A stretch of DNA of 64,000 nucleotides from Pseudomonas sp. Irchel 3H7 (GTDB lineage Bacteria > Pseudomonadota > Gammaproteobacteria > Pseudomonadales > Pseudomonadaceae), in contig NZ_FYEA01000004.1 of assembly GCF_900187605.1 (NCBI RefSeq), positions 124,001 to 188,000 on the forward strand, written 5' to 3'. A program made the position numbers and the translations under genes. The notes under the pieces were generated by a model. The model searched no databases. It had not been told where the DNA came from and was given only the letters and a program-made list of their open reading frames with translations. Positions 9,626 through 18,609 of the stretch are shown here, piece by piece. Each line of letters begins with the position of its first letter. The first letter of the stretch is position 1.

Positions 9626-10527
9626 TGCGGACTCTCATCTTCAGAATTCGGGGGTGTCGGGTAATTGGGGATTTCGCCGAGACGGCGCAGGCCGTTGAAA
9701 TGCTCGGGATCGTCGAGGTAGCGCAGCATGACCTGACGCCACACCGGGTCGCCGAAGGTCTGCACATGACCGCCACGGGTCAGTTGCAGCACACGCGGTG
9801 GCGGCGCAGCTTGATACAGACGGATGCCGTTGGAAAGCGGGACCAGCGGATCGTCGATGCTGTGGAAGATCAGCTTCGGCACGCCGTTGAGTTGCGGCAT
9901 CGAGTTGATCGCGCTGTCGCCATCCGGCACCAGCCACGACAGTGGTACCTGAAATGGCCAGGTCAGCCACGAAGTGCTGAGAGCATATTGGCCGACACTG
10001 CGATAGCTCGCGGGCACGCCGTCGAGCACCAAAGCCTTGAGTTGTTTCTGCCGTTCGGGATGCTGCACCAGCCAATGCACGGCCATCGAACCGCCGAGGC
10101 TCTGACCGAGCAGAATCAGCGGCTTGCCTTTGACCTCGGGCGCCTTGTCGAGCCAGGCGAACGCGGCGTCGATGTCCTGATAGATCGCCGGCAAACTCGG
10201 CTCGCCCTCGGACAGGCCATAACCGCGATAGTCGACCAACAGCACTTGATAGCCGTTTTTCGGCAGCCACCAGCTGCCACCGAGGTGCATCGGCAGGTTA
10301 CCGCCGTTGCCGTGCAGGTGCAGAACGGTGCCTTTGACTTCGACACCGGGTTTCGCCGGTAGCCACCAGGCGTTGAGCTTCAAGCCATCAGCGGTAACCA
10401 AAGTTACCGTCCGGTATTCGAGCTTGGCTTTTTCCGGGGTAAAGATCTGGCCCGGCTCGGGGTAGAACAACAGCGAACTGCAACCGCCGAGGGTCAGGAG
10501 CAGGCAGAAGATGCCGAGGATTCTCAT
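9622..10527 (-). CDS. Alpha/beta-hydrolase lipoprotein
   Basis: A 301-residue putative outer-membrane or periplasmic hydrolase. The signal peptide ends in a lipobox (LTLGGC). The alpha/beta-hydrolase core shows the oxyanion region LHLHGNGGNLPMH, the nucleophile elbow GQSLGG, a late Asp (SIDDPLVP) and the catalytic His (RGGHVQTF). This matches the YfhR/BAAT-like serine hydrolases; the substrate is unknown. The start at 10527 gives the proper signal peptide; ten more open codons precede it. It is coupled to the 109-residue gene downstream. Confidence 0.85.
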   Translation of the reverse strand: MRILGIFCLLLTLGGCSSLLFYPEPGQIFTPEKAKLEYRTVTLVTADGLKLNAWWLPAKPGVEVKGTVLHLHGNGGNLPMHLGGSWWLPKNGYQVLLVDYRGYGLSEGEPSLPAIYQDIDAAFAWLDKAPEVKGKPLILLGQSLGGSMAVHWLVQHPERQKQLKALVLDGVPASYRSVGQYALSTSWLTWPFQVPLSWLVPDGDSAINSMPQLNGVPKLIFHSIDDPLVPLSNGIRLYQAAPPPRVLQLTRGGHVQTFGDPVWRQVMLRYLDDPEHFNGLRRLGEIPNYPTPPNSEDESPQ

Positions 10528-10584
10528 CCGGTGAAACCTCGCAAAAGAAATTGGCAAACAAACGATTCAGAGAAAAACAAATAA

Positions 10585-10681
10585 CCCTGTGGGAGCTGGC
10601 TTGCCAGCGATGGCGGTGGGTCAGCCAACATCAATATTGACTGACAGAATGCAATCGCTGGCAAGCCAGCTCCCACAGGGG
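10585..10681. repeat. Palindromic repeat, CTGTGGGAGCTGGCTTGCC family
   Basis: Inverted arms ccctgtgggagctggcttgc and complement with a central spacer of about 45 bp. It lies between the QEGLA gene and the hydrolase gene and is a second copy of the 7238 family. Confidence 0.85.
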
Positions 10682-10692
10682 AAATTGGTTGT

Positions 10693-11970
10693 TCAAAGGA
10701 TATTGGAGTAATCCGCTTCGATCCGGTCCAGGCTCAAGTGATTGAGGAAGTTGGAGAAACACATCCACGCCGACAACGCATTCAAATCGCGGAACTGATC
10801 CGGCAGGTATTTCGGCGGCACCACCAATCCTTCATCCACCAGCTGGCGCAAGGTCCGCATGTCTTCCAGTGTGGTCTTGCCGCAGAACAACAACGGAATC
10901 TGCTCAAGTTTGCCCTTACGCACGGCCAACTGAATGTAGTTGTAAACCATGATAAAACCCTTGAGGTAGGACAAGTCTTTGGTAAATGGCAGCCCGGTCG
11001 GTGTCGATCCACGGAAAACCCGACTGGCGTTGCCGTAACTTTCCGCCATCTCAAAGCCCTGCTCGCGGAAGAACTCGAAGATCTGCAGGAAGTCGGCGCC
11101 CTCCTCGACCATGTGAATGGCGCGGGTGCGGTTGGTCAGCTTGCGCAGGCGACTCGGGTAGGAGGCGAACGTGATGATTTCCATCAGGATCGCCAGGCCT
11201 TCCTGGGTCACCGTCGACGACGGTGGGCCTTTGGACAGGAAGGTGCAGATCGGCTGGTTCAGCCCGTTGAGCGTGGTGCCGACGTGCACCAGGCCTTCGT
11301 GGACTTCCAGCGCGCGTACGTCGCGATCGTTGAACATCGCGTCGGTGCGGATCTTGATGTAGTCGGCGCCGGCCGCCGCGTCGGCAACGATGCCGTCGGA
11401 CTCGAACACGCGGATGGTTTCCTCGGCCTCGCCGAACACTTTGTTCAGACGGGTCTGCAGCAAGTGCACCGCGTCTTTGGCGGTGAGAATTTTCGGCTCG
11501 TCCTTGAGGTCGCCACGGCCATCAATGTTGTTCAGGTAGTCGGACATCATCAGGCCGAGGTCGGCCAGCGTTGGGTCACCGGCGTGGAATGCATCGGAGG
11601 CGGCGCCGTACAGTTCCTGCGAAATCAGGCCGAAATCCTCGGTGCCACGCGCTTCAAGCATGCGCACCACCATGCGGTATTCCTTGCACATACGGCGCAT
11701 GATCTGCCCGACCGGGTTGAACTGGCCGAGCTGGCGAGTGATGTCGCGCTCGATGTTCTGGAACTCCAGCTTGACCTTGCTCGAATCGAAACTCAGCGGC
11801 CGATTGAGGTAGTAGTCGCGATCGACGGCGGGCATTTCCTTGCCTTTGGCCTTGAGGAAACCCTTGCGGATGTTCTCGTCCCACTTGACCGCGTCGAGCA
11901 CACGGATCGGCGTCTGCGCCAGCACAATGCGGTCGGACAACATGCGTATCGTCTGCTGGTAATCGTCCAC
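10693..11970 (-). CDS. DUF1704 / QEGLA-motif putative metallopeptidase
   Basis: A 425-residue cytoplasmic protein of the group called flavohemoglobin expression-modulating QEGLA motif proteins (DUF1704). An HExxxH zinc-peptidase motif (HEGLVH) is at residues 224-229 and the name-giving QEGLA at 256-260, with the second Glu probably completing the metal site. The same fold is found in animal MATCAP/KIAA0895 proteases that trim tubulin, so proteolysis is plausible, but no bacterial substrate is evident. It sits downstream of a lipoprotein gene on the same strand (24-bp gap). The link to flavohemoglobin comes only from the family name. Confidence 0.87.
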   Translation of the reverse strand: MDDYQQTIRMLSDRIVLAQTPIRVLDAVKWDENIRKGFLKAKGKEMPAVDRDYYLNRPLSFDSSKVKLEFQNIERDITRQLGQFNPVGQIMRRMCKEYRMVVRMLEARGTEDFGLISQELYGAASDAFHAGDPTLADLGLMMSDYLNNIDGRGDLKDEPKILTAKDAVHLLQTRLNKVFGEAEETIRVFESDGIVADAAAGADYIKIRTDAMFNDRDVRALEVHEGLVHVGTTLNGLNQPICTFLSKGPPSSTVTQEGLAILMEIITFASYPSRLRKLTNRTRAIHMVEEGADFLQIFEFFREQGFEMAESYGNASRVFRGSTPTGLPFTKDLSYLKGFIMVYNYIQLAVRKGKLEQIPLLFCGKTTLEDMRTLRQLVDEGLVVPPKYLPDQFRDLNALSAWMCFSNFLNHLSLDRIEADYSNIL

Positions 11971-11994
11971 CCGAAACTCCTGTAGAAAACTGAA

Positions 11995-12549
11995 TTATTT
12001 GGCGCGGGCCTGACGCTGGTAGCGCACGGCTTCCACGAAAACATCGGAATTGGCCGGATCATCGAGGTATGCAAAAACCTTGTCGAGGTTGCTGTCGACC
12101 TGTACGCCGTCGCCATCGTCAGTCTGGAAAACCTGACCGTCGAGGGCTTTCTGGTTGATCGCTTGATTGATCTGGTCGAGATCGAGGTTGTAGACCACCA
12201 GTTCGTGTTTGTCGGTGAGCTCGAAGCCGGCGATGGTGAAGTGGCCGCCGAAGCGCGCCGGCACTTTCGCCGACAGATACCAGCGGCTGCCGTGGCGCGA
12301 CACGGTGAAGGGATAGGCTTCACGCTCGTGGGGTTTGGCCCTGAAGTACGTGATGGCCTGATAGCGATCGTTGCCCAGGCGCGTCAGCTCAAGGTTCATC
12401 GGCTCGCCCCAGGCATTGGTGCTCGACCATTTGCCGAGCAGGCCTTTGGGCGCCGGTTCGCTGGCGGTCAGCGGTTCCTTGAACGTCACCAGACAGCCAC
12501 TGAGCAGCAGGAACGACAAGGCGATCAGCACGCCACGCCAGGCTTTCAT
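11995..12549 (-). CDS. Hypothetical lipoprotein
   Basis: A 184-residue protein with a lipoprotein signal (LIALSFLLLSGC) and a predominantly beta C-terminal domain (GLLGKWSSTNAWGEPMNLELT, reminiscent of small lipocalin-like domains). The family is conserved in Pseudomonas (from memory) without a function. It shares an operon with the QEGLA gene 24 bp downstream. Residue +2 is Leu, so outer-membrane location is expected. Confidence 0.75.
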   Translation of the reverse strand: MKAWRGVLIALSFLLLSGCLVTFKEPLTASEPAPKGLLGKWSSTNAWGEPMNLELTRLGNDRYQAITYFRAKPHEREAYPFTVSRHGSRWYLSAKVPARFGGHFTIAGFELTDKHELVVYNLDLDQINQAINQKALDGQVFQTDDGDGVQVDSNLDKVFAYLDDPANSDVFVEAVRYQRQARAK

Positions 12550-12587
12550 TCAATACTCCCTATGAACATTGGCCGCCCTCATGGTGA

Positions 12588-12701
12588 TCGATCGTTCCCA
12601 CGCTCTGCGTGGGAATGCATTCACTGACGCTCTGCGTCATGTCGACGAAGGGACGCGGAGCGTCCCCGGCGGCATTCCCACGCAGAGCGTGGGAACGATC
12701 T
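12588..12701. repeat. Palindromic repeat with GATCGTTCCCACGCTC ends
   Basis: The outer arms gatcgttcccacgctctgcg and their complement enclose smaller nested inverted repeats (gacgctctgcgtc, ggacgcggagcgtcc). The whole can fold into a branched structure between the lipoprotein and TetR genes. It is a distinct Pseudomonas repeat family, seen only once here. Confidence 0.85.
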
Positions 12702-12706
12702 TGTGG

Positions 12707-13420
12707 TCAGACCGACGCGAGCACCAGGTGCATATACCGCGTCAGAATGCCGAGCATGTCCTCTTCGGCCAAAGGCTCGGCGTCGTTGAGCAGGCCCTGA
12801 TATTCCATCCGTCCGATAATCGCCGTCAACACCTTGGCATCTTGCTGCGGTTCACGCGAGCCCAACACCTGGAACAACTGGCAAGTACCCTGCAACAGAA
12901 TCTGCTGATGTGAACGCACCAGAATCGCCAGGCGCGGGTTAAGCAACGCCTCCTGACGGAATGCCTGTTCGGCCATCAAATGCTCACGCCGGTTAATCAA
13001 CTGCCGGTGCACATAGTCGGCCATCAGCCGCGCAATATCGTCCGCCAGTTGCGAGCGCGACTCCGGGCTGCCGTCGCCACTGACGACCATGTCACGCAAC
13101 AGACCTTCATTGTTGACCCACAACTTGGCCATGTACGCCGCGCTGCGTTCAACGTATTGGGCGAAGGTATCGGTGAGCAGGTCATCGATGTCCTTGAAGT
13201 AATACGTGGTCGCCGACAGCGGCACACCGGCCTCGGCGGCCACTGCACGATGGCGCACGGCGCGCACGCCGTCGCGCACGACAATGCGCATCGCGGCGTC
13301 GAGAATGTCCTGGCGACGCTGCTCACTGCCCTGTCGGCTGGCCTTGCGACCCTGGTACTGAACACTTTCAGCGACCGCAGTGGCGATACCCGCTGCACCC
13401 TCTTGAGCTATTGCACCCAT
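12707..13420 (-). CDS. TetR-family transcriptional regulator
   Basis: A 237-residue repressor-type protein. The N-terminal helix-turn-helix is at about 33-80 (RRQDILDAAMRIVVRDG, then RAVAAEAGVPLSATTYYF). The C-terminal ligand domain has no identifiable ligand. It starts with ATG at 13420, with GTG three bases earlier as an alternative; an AGAGGAAG sequence lies upstream. It is transcribed in the same direction as lysS but separated by a strong terminator. A TetR gene occupies this place next to lysS in P. aeruginosa (from memory). Confidence 0.88.
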   Translation of the reverse strand: MGAIAQEGAAGIATAVAESVQYQGRKASRQGSEQRRQDILDAAMRIVVRDGVRAVRHRAVAAEAGVPLSATTYYFKDIDDLLTDTFAQYVERSAAYMAKLWVNNEGLLRDMVVSGDGSPESRSQLADDIARLMADYVHRQLINRREHLMAEQAFRQEALLNPRLAILVRSHQQILLQGTCQLFQVLGSREPQQDAKVLTAIIGRMEYQGLLNDAEPLAEEDMLGILTRYMHLVLASV

Positions 13421-13485
13421 CACGACAGAACTTCCTCTGCTATTGCAAAATTAACCAATTGATACATTTGTACCAGACAGGCAAT

Positions 13486-13515
13486 AAAAAGCCGCCTGTT
13501 TTAGGCGGCTTTTTA
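13486..13515 (-). terminator. Terminator after lysS
   Basis: A perfect stem AAAAAGCCGCCT/AGGCGGCTTTTT with a short loop, starting 11 bp after the lysS stop. The T run on the minus strand makes it an intrinsic terminator; it would also work in reverse. Confidence 0.93.
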
Positions 13516-13525
13516 ACTGAAACGT

Positions 13526-15028
13526 TTACGCTTGCGGTCGCATGTGCGGGAACAGGATCACATCGCGGATCGACGGCGAGTTGGTCAGCAACATCACCAG
13601 ACGGTCGATGCCGATGCCTTCACCGGCCGTTGGCGGCATGCCGTACTCCAGCGCGCGAACGAAGTCGGCGTCGTAGTGCATGGCTTCGTCGTCGCCGGCG
13701 TCCTTGTCGGCCACCTGCGCCATGAAGCGCTCGGCCTGGTCTTCCGCGTCGTTCAACTCGGAGTAGGCGTTGGCGATTTCACGGCCACCGATGAACAGCT
13801 CGAAACGGTCGGTGACGTTCGGGTTGTCATCGTTGCGACGAGCCAGCGGCGAGACTTCGAACGGGTACTGAGTGATGAAGTGCGGCTGTTCCAGTTTGTG
13901 CTCGACCAGCTCTTCGAAAATCATCACCTGCAGCTTGCCCAGACCTTCGAAGCCCAGCACCTTGGCGCCGGCCTTCTTGGCGATGGCGCGGGCCTTGTCG
14001 ATGTCGTTCAGATCATCGGCAGTCAGCTCAGGGTTGTACTTGAGGATCGAGTCGAACACCGACAGACGCACGAACGGCTCGCCGAAGTGGAACACCTTGT
14101 CGCCGTACGGCACGTCGGTGCTGCCCAGCACCAGCTGCGCCAGTTCACGGAACAGTTCTTCGGTCAGGTCCATGTTGTCTTCGTAGTCGGCGTAAGCCTG
14201 GTAGAACTCCAACATGGTGAATTCAGGGTTGTGCCGAGTCGAGACGCCTTCGTTACGGAAGTTGCGATTGATCTCGAAAACCTTTTCAAAACCACCGACC
14301 ACCAGACGCTTCAGATACAGCTCAGGGGCGATACGCAGGAACATTTCCATGTCCAGCGCGTTGTGGTGGGTTTCGAACGGCTTGGCTGCGGCGCCGCCCG
14401 GAATGGTCTGCAGCATCGGCGTTTCGACTTCGAGGAAGTCGCGCTTCATCAGGAAGCTGCGGATGTGCGCGATCACTTGCGAACGGACGCGGAAGGTCTG
14501 ACGCACGTCTTCGTTGACGATCAGGTCAACGTAACGCTGACGGTAGCGCTGTTCGGTATCGGTCAGGCCGTGGTGCTTGTCCGGCAGCGGACGCAGCGAT
14601 TTGGTCAGCAGACGCACGCTGGTCATTTCAACATACAGGTCGCCCTTGCCGGAACGCGCCAAGGTACCTTCGGCAGCAATAATGTCGCCCATGTCCCAGG
14701 TTTTCACCGCGGCCAGGGTGTCTTCCGAGAGGGTTTTACGGTTGACGTAGACCTGGATGCGACCGGTCATGTCCTGGATCACCATGAACGAACCACGGTT
14801 GAGCATGATGCGACCGGCAACCTTGACCGGGATTGCAGCCTCTGCCAGCTCTTCCTTGGTCTTGTCCGCGTATTTCTTCTGCAGATCTTCGCAGTAGTTT
14901 TCGCGGCGGAAGTCGTTCGGGAAGGCATTGCCCTTGGCGCGCTCGGCAGCCAGCTTTTCCTTGCGCAGGGCGATCAGGGAGTTTTCTTCCTGTTGCAGGG
15001 CTTGCGGGTCGAGTTGTTGGTCGCTCAT
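13526..15028 (-). CDS. lysS: Lysyl-tRNA synthetase, class II
   Basis: A 500-residue enzyme that charges tRNA-Lys. An N-terminal OB-fold anticodon-binding domain (about 60-165) is followed by the class II core: motif 1 around [16 protein letters not shown], motif 2 [16 protein letters not shown], motif 3 [10 protein letters not shown] near the C-terminus. The length and the start ([18 protein letters not shown]) are normal. It is 114 bp downstream of prfB on the same strand; prfB-lysS is a common bacterial operon. Confidence 0.97.
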   Translation of the reverse strand: MSDQQLDPQALQQEENSLIALRKEKLAAERAKGNAFPNDFRRENYCEDLQKKYADKTKEELAEAAIPVKVAGRIMLNRGSFMVIQDMTGRIQVYVNRKTLSEDTLAAVKTWDMGDIIAAEGTLARSGKGDLYVEMTSVRLLTKSLRPLPDKHHGLTDTEQRYRQRYVDLIVNEDVRQTFRVRSQVIAHIRSFLMKRDFLEVETPMLQTIPGGAAAKPFETHHNALDMEMFLRIAPELYLKRLVVGGFEKVFEINRNFRNEGVSTRHNPEFTMLEFYQAYADYEDNMDLTEELFRELAQLVLGSTDVPYGDKVFHFGEPFVRLSVFDSILKYNPELTADDLNDIDKARAIAKKAGAKVLGFEGLGKLQVMIFEELVEHKLEQPHFITQYPFEVSPLARRNDDNPNVTDRFELFIGGREIANAYSELNDAEDQAERFMAQVADKDAGDDEAMHYDADFVRALEYGMPPTAGEGIGIDRLVMLLTNSPSIRDVILFPHMRPQA

Positions 15029-15142
15029 GTCTTTAGATATTCCATCAGGTTCGTTGCCCCCGGGCCTGGCGGCCCGGAGATCGCCAGCTGGGCTGGCTCC
15101 TACAGGGATCGGCTTGAATCAGCCGATGCTGTATTGCGTCTT

Positions 15143-16238
15143 TTACAGGCCCGATTTCAGGCTGGCATACAGGTATTCGTCGATGTCGCCGTCGAGTACC
15201 TTGTCGCAGTCGCTGCGTTCGATGTTGGTGCGCAGATCCTTGATCCGCGACGCATCGAGCACGTACGAGCGAATCTGGTGACCCCAGCCGATGTCGGATT
15301 TGGTGTCTTCCAGCGCTTGCGATGCGGCGTTGCGTTTCTGCATTTCCTGCTCGTACAACTTGGCCCGCAGCATTTTCATGGCGGTGTCCTTGTTGGCGTG
15401 CTGGGAACGTTCGTTCTGGCAGCTGACCACGGTGTTGGTCGGTACGTGAGTGATACGTACGGCCGAGTCGGTGGTGTTTACGTGCTGACCACCGGCACCC
15501 GAAGAACGATAGGTGTCGATTCGCAGGTCTGCCGGGTTGATTTCGATTTCGACCTTGTCGTCGATCTCTGGCGAGACGAACACCGCGGAGAACGAGGTGT
15601 GGCGACGGTTGCCGGAGTCGAACGGGCTCTTGCGCACCAGACGGTGCACGCCGATCTCGGTGCGCAGCCAGCCAAAGGCGTATTCGCCCTTGATGTGCAC
15701 GGTCGCACCTTTGATACCGGCGACTTCACCGGCCGACAGTTCCATGATGGTCGCGTCGAAACCGCGTTTATCCGCCCAGCGCAGGTACATGCGCAGGAGG
15801 ATGTTGGCCCAATCCTGGGCTTCGGTGCCGCCGGAACCGGCCTGGATATCCAGGTAGGCGTTGTTCGGGTCCATTTCATGGCTGAACATACGGCGGAATT
15901 CCAGCTTGGCCAGATTTTCCTCGAGACGGGCCAGCTCGGCGACGACATCGCCCACTGCGCCTTCGTCGTTTTCTTCGACGGCCATGTCCAGCAGATCGCG
16001 GCAATCGGCCAGGCCGGCGTTCAGTTCATCGAGGGTATCGACGATCTGCGCCAGCGCCGAACGCTCGCGGCCCAGCTCCTGGGCGTATTCAGGTTTGTTC
16101 CAGACACTCGGATCTTCAAGCTCGCGATTGACTTCAGTCAGACGCTCATGCTTTTGATCGTAGTCAAAGATACCCCCGAATAGTTTCGGAGCGCTCGGAC
16201 AGGTCCTTGATGGTGTTCAGGATCGGATTGATTTCCAT
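15143..16238 (-). CDS. prfB: Peptide chain release factor 2 (programmed +1 frameshift)
   Basis: Release factor for UAA and UGA. The ATG at 16238 opens 24 codons ([14 protein letters not shown]...), then an in-frame UGA at 16166-16164. Shifting +1 at CTT-TGA-C continues into 340 residues, giving 364 in all, the normal RF2 length. The stop-recognition SPF tripeptide and the catalytic GAGGQHVN loop are present. The frameshift is autoregulatory: low RF2 lets the ribosome slip and make more. The gene is intact and should not be called a pseudogene. Confidence 0.97.
16161..16180 (-). promoter_or_regulatory. prfB programmed frameshift site
   Basis: On the minus strand the sequence reads CGG GGG TAT CTT TGA C. 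The GGGGG run acts as the internal Shine-Dalgarno-like stimulator three bases before the CTT slippery codon, and UGA followed by C is a weak stop context. This is the canonical RF2 arrangement, with CGGGGG in place of AGGGGG. Confidence 0.95.
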
Positions 16239-16342
16239 GACGGGCAGCACTCGTTGGCGAACTTTTGAAAGCCGGCGAGTATAACGTAATCAGGCTGTCA
16301 CGGCAGCCCGTCTGGCGGGTGTGGGGATCATTAAAACCTTTG

Positions 16343-16541
16343 CCCTCACCCTAACCCTCTCCCAGAGGTAGAGGGGACCGATTGGGGGATATTTGAGAGG
16401 TACGCCGACGTGAAAGGGCTTTGCCGAATCCATGATCGCCACGCTTACAGATCCATAATCGCCGAGGTCTTTCAGGTCGATGCAGAACCCAAGACACCTC
16501 GGTCGGCCCCCTCTCCCTCCGGGAGAGGGATGGGGTGAGGG
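16343..16541. repeat. About 200-bp element with CCCTCACC.../...GGTGAGGG inverted ends
   Basis: The left end ccctcaccctaaccctctcc and the right end ggagagggatggggtgaggg are inverted copies with internal palindromes. The core holds no ORF. It fills most of the 310-bp gap between wspR and prfB. The terminal family is the same as in the tandem repeat at 8.9 kb. Confidence 0.8.
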
Positions 16542-16548
16542 TCAGCCG

Positions 16549-17550
16549 CTACTCGATCCCGACCTGATTACGCCCATTGTTCTTGGCCAGATATAAGCCA
16601 CGATCCGCCGCTGAAATCAGCAACCGACAATCACTACCCGCCTGCGGCACCATCGTCGCCAGACCAATACTGATGGTCAGGCTCGCCCCTTCCGCCGGGG
16701 TGTTGTGCGGAATTTTCAAGGATGCCACGGTCTGCCGCAGTTTCTCCGCCACCAGCCGCGCACCGCCCGGCGAGGTGTTCGGCAACACCAGCACAAACTC
16801 CTCACCGCCATAACGCGCCGGCAGATCCGACGGTCGCGCGCTGGCGTCACGGATCGCCGTGGCGACCTTGCGCAGCGCTTCGTCGCCTTCAACATGGCCA
16901 AAGCTGTCGTTGTAGGACTTGAAGTAATCGACATCGATCATCAACAACGACAGCTGGCTCTGATCGCGCAACGAGCGGCGCCATTCCAGTTCCAGGTATT
17001 CGTCGAAGTGCCGACGGTTGGACAGCCCGGTCAGGCCATCGGAGTTCATCAGCCGTTGCAGCACCAGATTGGTGTCGAGCAATTGCTGCTGGCTGACCCG
17101 CAGCGCGCGATACGCCGCGTCGCGCTGCAACAACGTCATGTACGAGCGCGAGTGATAGCGGATGCGCGCCACCAGTTCGATGGTGTCCGGCAGTTTCACC
17201 AGGTAATCGTTGGCGCCGGCGGAGAACGCCGCGCTCTTGATCAGCGGGTCTTCCTTGGTCGACAGGACGATGATCGGAATGTCCTTGGTCGCCGGGTGAT
17301 TGCGGTATTCGCGCACCAGGCTCAGGCCATCGAGGCCGGGCATCACCAGGTCCTGGAGAATCACCGTCGGTTTGATCCGTACCGCCTGCGCGATGGCCTG
17401 CTGCGGGTCGGAGCAGAAGTGGAAGTCGATGTTTTCTTGATTCGACAGCCCACGGCGCACCGCTTCGCCGATCATCGCCTGATCATCCACCAACAACACC
17501 ATGGCGGCGTTTTCGTCGGTTTTAATGTCGTCGATCTGTAAGTCATTCAT
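16549..17550 (-). CDS. wspR: WspR diguanylate cyclase response regulator
   Basis: A 333-residue output protein of the Wsp surface-sensing system; it makes cyclic-di-GMP and promotes biofilm and wrinkled colonies. The receiver domain has phospho-acceptor D67 (VILQDLVMP). The GGDEF domain carries the active GGEEF at 248-252, preceded by an intact RxxD inhibitory site at 239-242 (RPSD), so it should be catalytically active and feedback-inhibited. WspE phosphorylates it. It is the last gene of the operon. Confidence 0.96.
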   Translation of the reverse strand: MNDLQIDDIKTDENAAMVLLVDDQAMIGEAVRRGLSNQENIDFHFCSDPQQAIAQAVRIKPTVILQDLVMPGLDGLSLVREYRNHPATKDIPIIVLSTKEDPLIKSAAFSAGANDYLVKLPDTIELVARIRYHSRSYMTLLQRDAAYRALRVSQQQLLDTNLVLQRLMNSDGLTGLSNRRHFDEYLELEWRRSLRDQSQLSLLMIDVDYFKSYNDSFGHVEGDEALRKVATAIRDASARPSDLPARYGGEEFVLVLPNTSPGGARLVAEKLRQTVASLKIPHNTPAEGASLTISIGLATMVPQAGSDCRLLISAADRGLYLAKNNGRNQVGIE

Positions 17551-17598
17551 GGGCGGTCACCTGTGTACTGCGGGGGCCAGGATTGCCGATAAACCTGT

Positions 17599-18609
17599 TC
17601 ATTTGGGGAAAACCTCCAGCAATCGTGGCGCTATCTTTTCCAGTGCACGGATTTCAACCGCGGCATCAATCGCCGCAGCAGCCTTGGGCATGCCGTACAC
17701 CGCACTGCTTTGCTGATCCTGCGCGATGGTCAGGTAACCCTGCTGACGCATGAGCTTAAGCCCTTGCGCCCCGTCGCGCCCCATCCCGGTCAATAAAACC
17801 CCGACGGCGTCGCCATTCCAATAGCTGGCGACACTCTCGAAAAACACATCGATCGAGGGCCGATAGATTTCGTTGACCGGCTCGGCGGTGTAGGCCAGCG
17901 TGCCGTTTTTCAGTAAGCGAATATGGTGATTGGTGCCGGCCAGCAGCACCGCGCCGGCTTGCGGCGGTTCGCCCTCGCGGGCCAGACGCACATCGAGGCC
18001 GCTGGCGCTGGCCAGCCATTCGGCCATGCCGGCGGCGAACACCTGATCGACGTGCTGCACCAGCACAATGGCTGCCGAAAAATCCTTCGGCAAGCCTTTG
18101 AGCAGGACTTCCAGCGCCGCCGGCCCACCAGCCGACGAGCCAATCGCCACCAGCCGCTGGCACGAAGCGGAACTGCGCTGGGCCGGTGGCGCCGGCCGCG
18201 AACGCGTGGGCTTCTCGCCGATCAGCCAGCCAATATTGAGGATCTTGCGCAGCAACGGCGCGGCGGCTTCCCGAGCGTCGCCGGCGCCGAGTGCCGGAGT
18301 GTCGACCACATCCAGCGCGCCGTGGCCCATGGCTTCAAAGACCCGATGCACGTTCTGCTGGCGGTCAACGGTCACGATGACAATGGCACACGGGGTTTCG
18401 GCCATGATCCGGCGGGTGGCTTCGACGCCGTCCATCACCGGCATGATCAGGTCCATCAGGATCAGGTCCGGGGTGTTTTCGGCGCACAGTTGCACCGCCT
18501 CGGCGCCGTTGCGGGCGACCCAGACCACCTGATGCGCCGGTTCGAAGGCCAGCGCCCGGCGCAAGGCCTCCACCGCCATGGGCATGTCGTTGACGATTGC
18601 GATCTTCAT
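17599..18609 (-). CDS. wspF: WspF, CheB-type methylesterase
   Basis: A 336-residue receiver-methylesterase that removes methyl groups from WspA and so resets signalling; loss of WspF is the classic route to constitutive WspR and wrinkly phenotypes. The receiver domain has D53 (LILMDLIMPVMDG). The CheB domain shows the active-site Ser region (AIGSSAGGPAAL), His (VLVQHVDQ) and Asp (GMGRDGAQG). Its start overlaps the end of wspE by 4 bp. Confidence 0.96.
   Translation of the reverse strand: MKIAIVNDMPMAVEALRRALAFEPAHQVVWVARNGAEAVQLCAENTPDLILMDLIMPVMDGVEATRRIMAETPCAIVIVTVDRQQNVHRVFEAMGHGALDVVDTPALGAGDAREAAAPLLRKILNIGWLIGEKPTRSRPAPPAQRSSASCQRLVAIGSSAGGPAALEVLLKGLPKDFSAAIVLVQHVDQVFAAGMAEWLASASGLDVRLAREGEPPQAGAVLLAGTNHHIRLLKNGTLAYTAEPVNEIYRPSIDVFFESVASYWNGDAVGVLLTGMGRDGAQGLKLMRQQGYLTIAQDQQSSAVYGMPKAAAAIDAAVEIRALEKIAPRLLEVFPK

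Noticed and set aside
13532..16183. A very long open frame (883 codons) on the plus strand
   Set aside because: It is antisense to lysS and prfB, has no family resemblance, and is an expected by-product of high GC at third positions.
15143..16238. prfB as a frameshifted pseudogene
   Set aside because: The in-frame UGA at codon 25 has the exact CTT-TGA-C programmed frameshift context with a stimulatory GGGGG, and the total length is normal.
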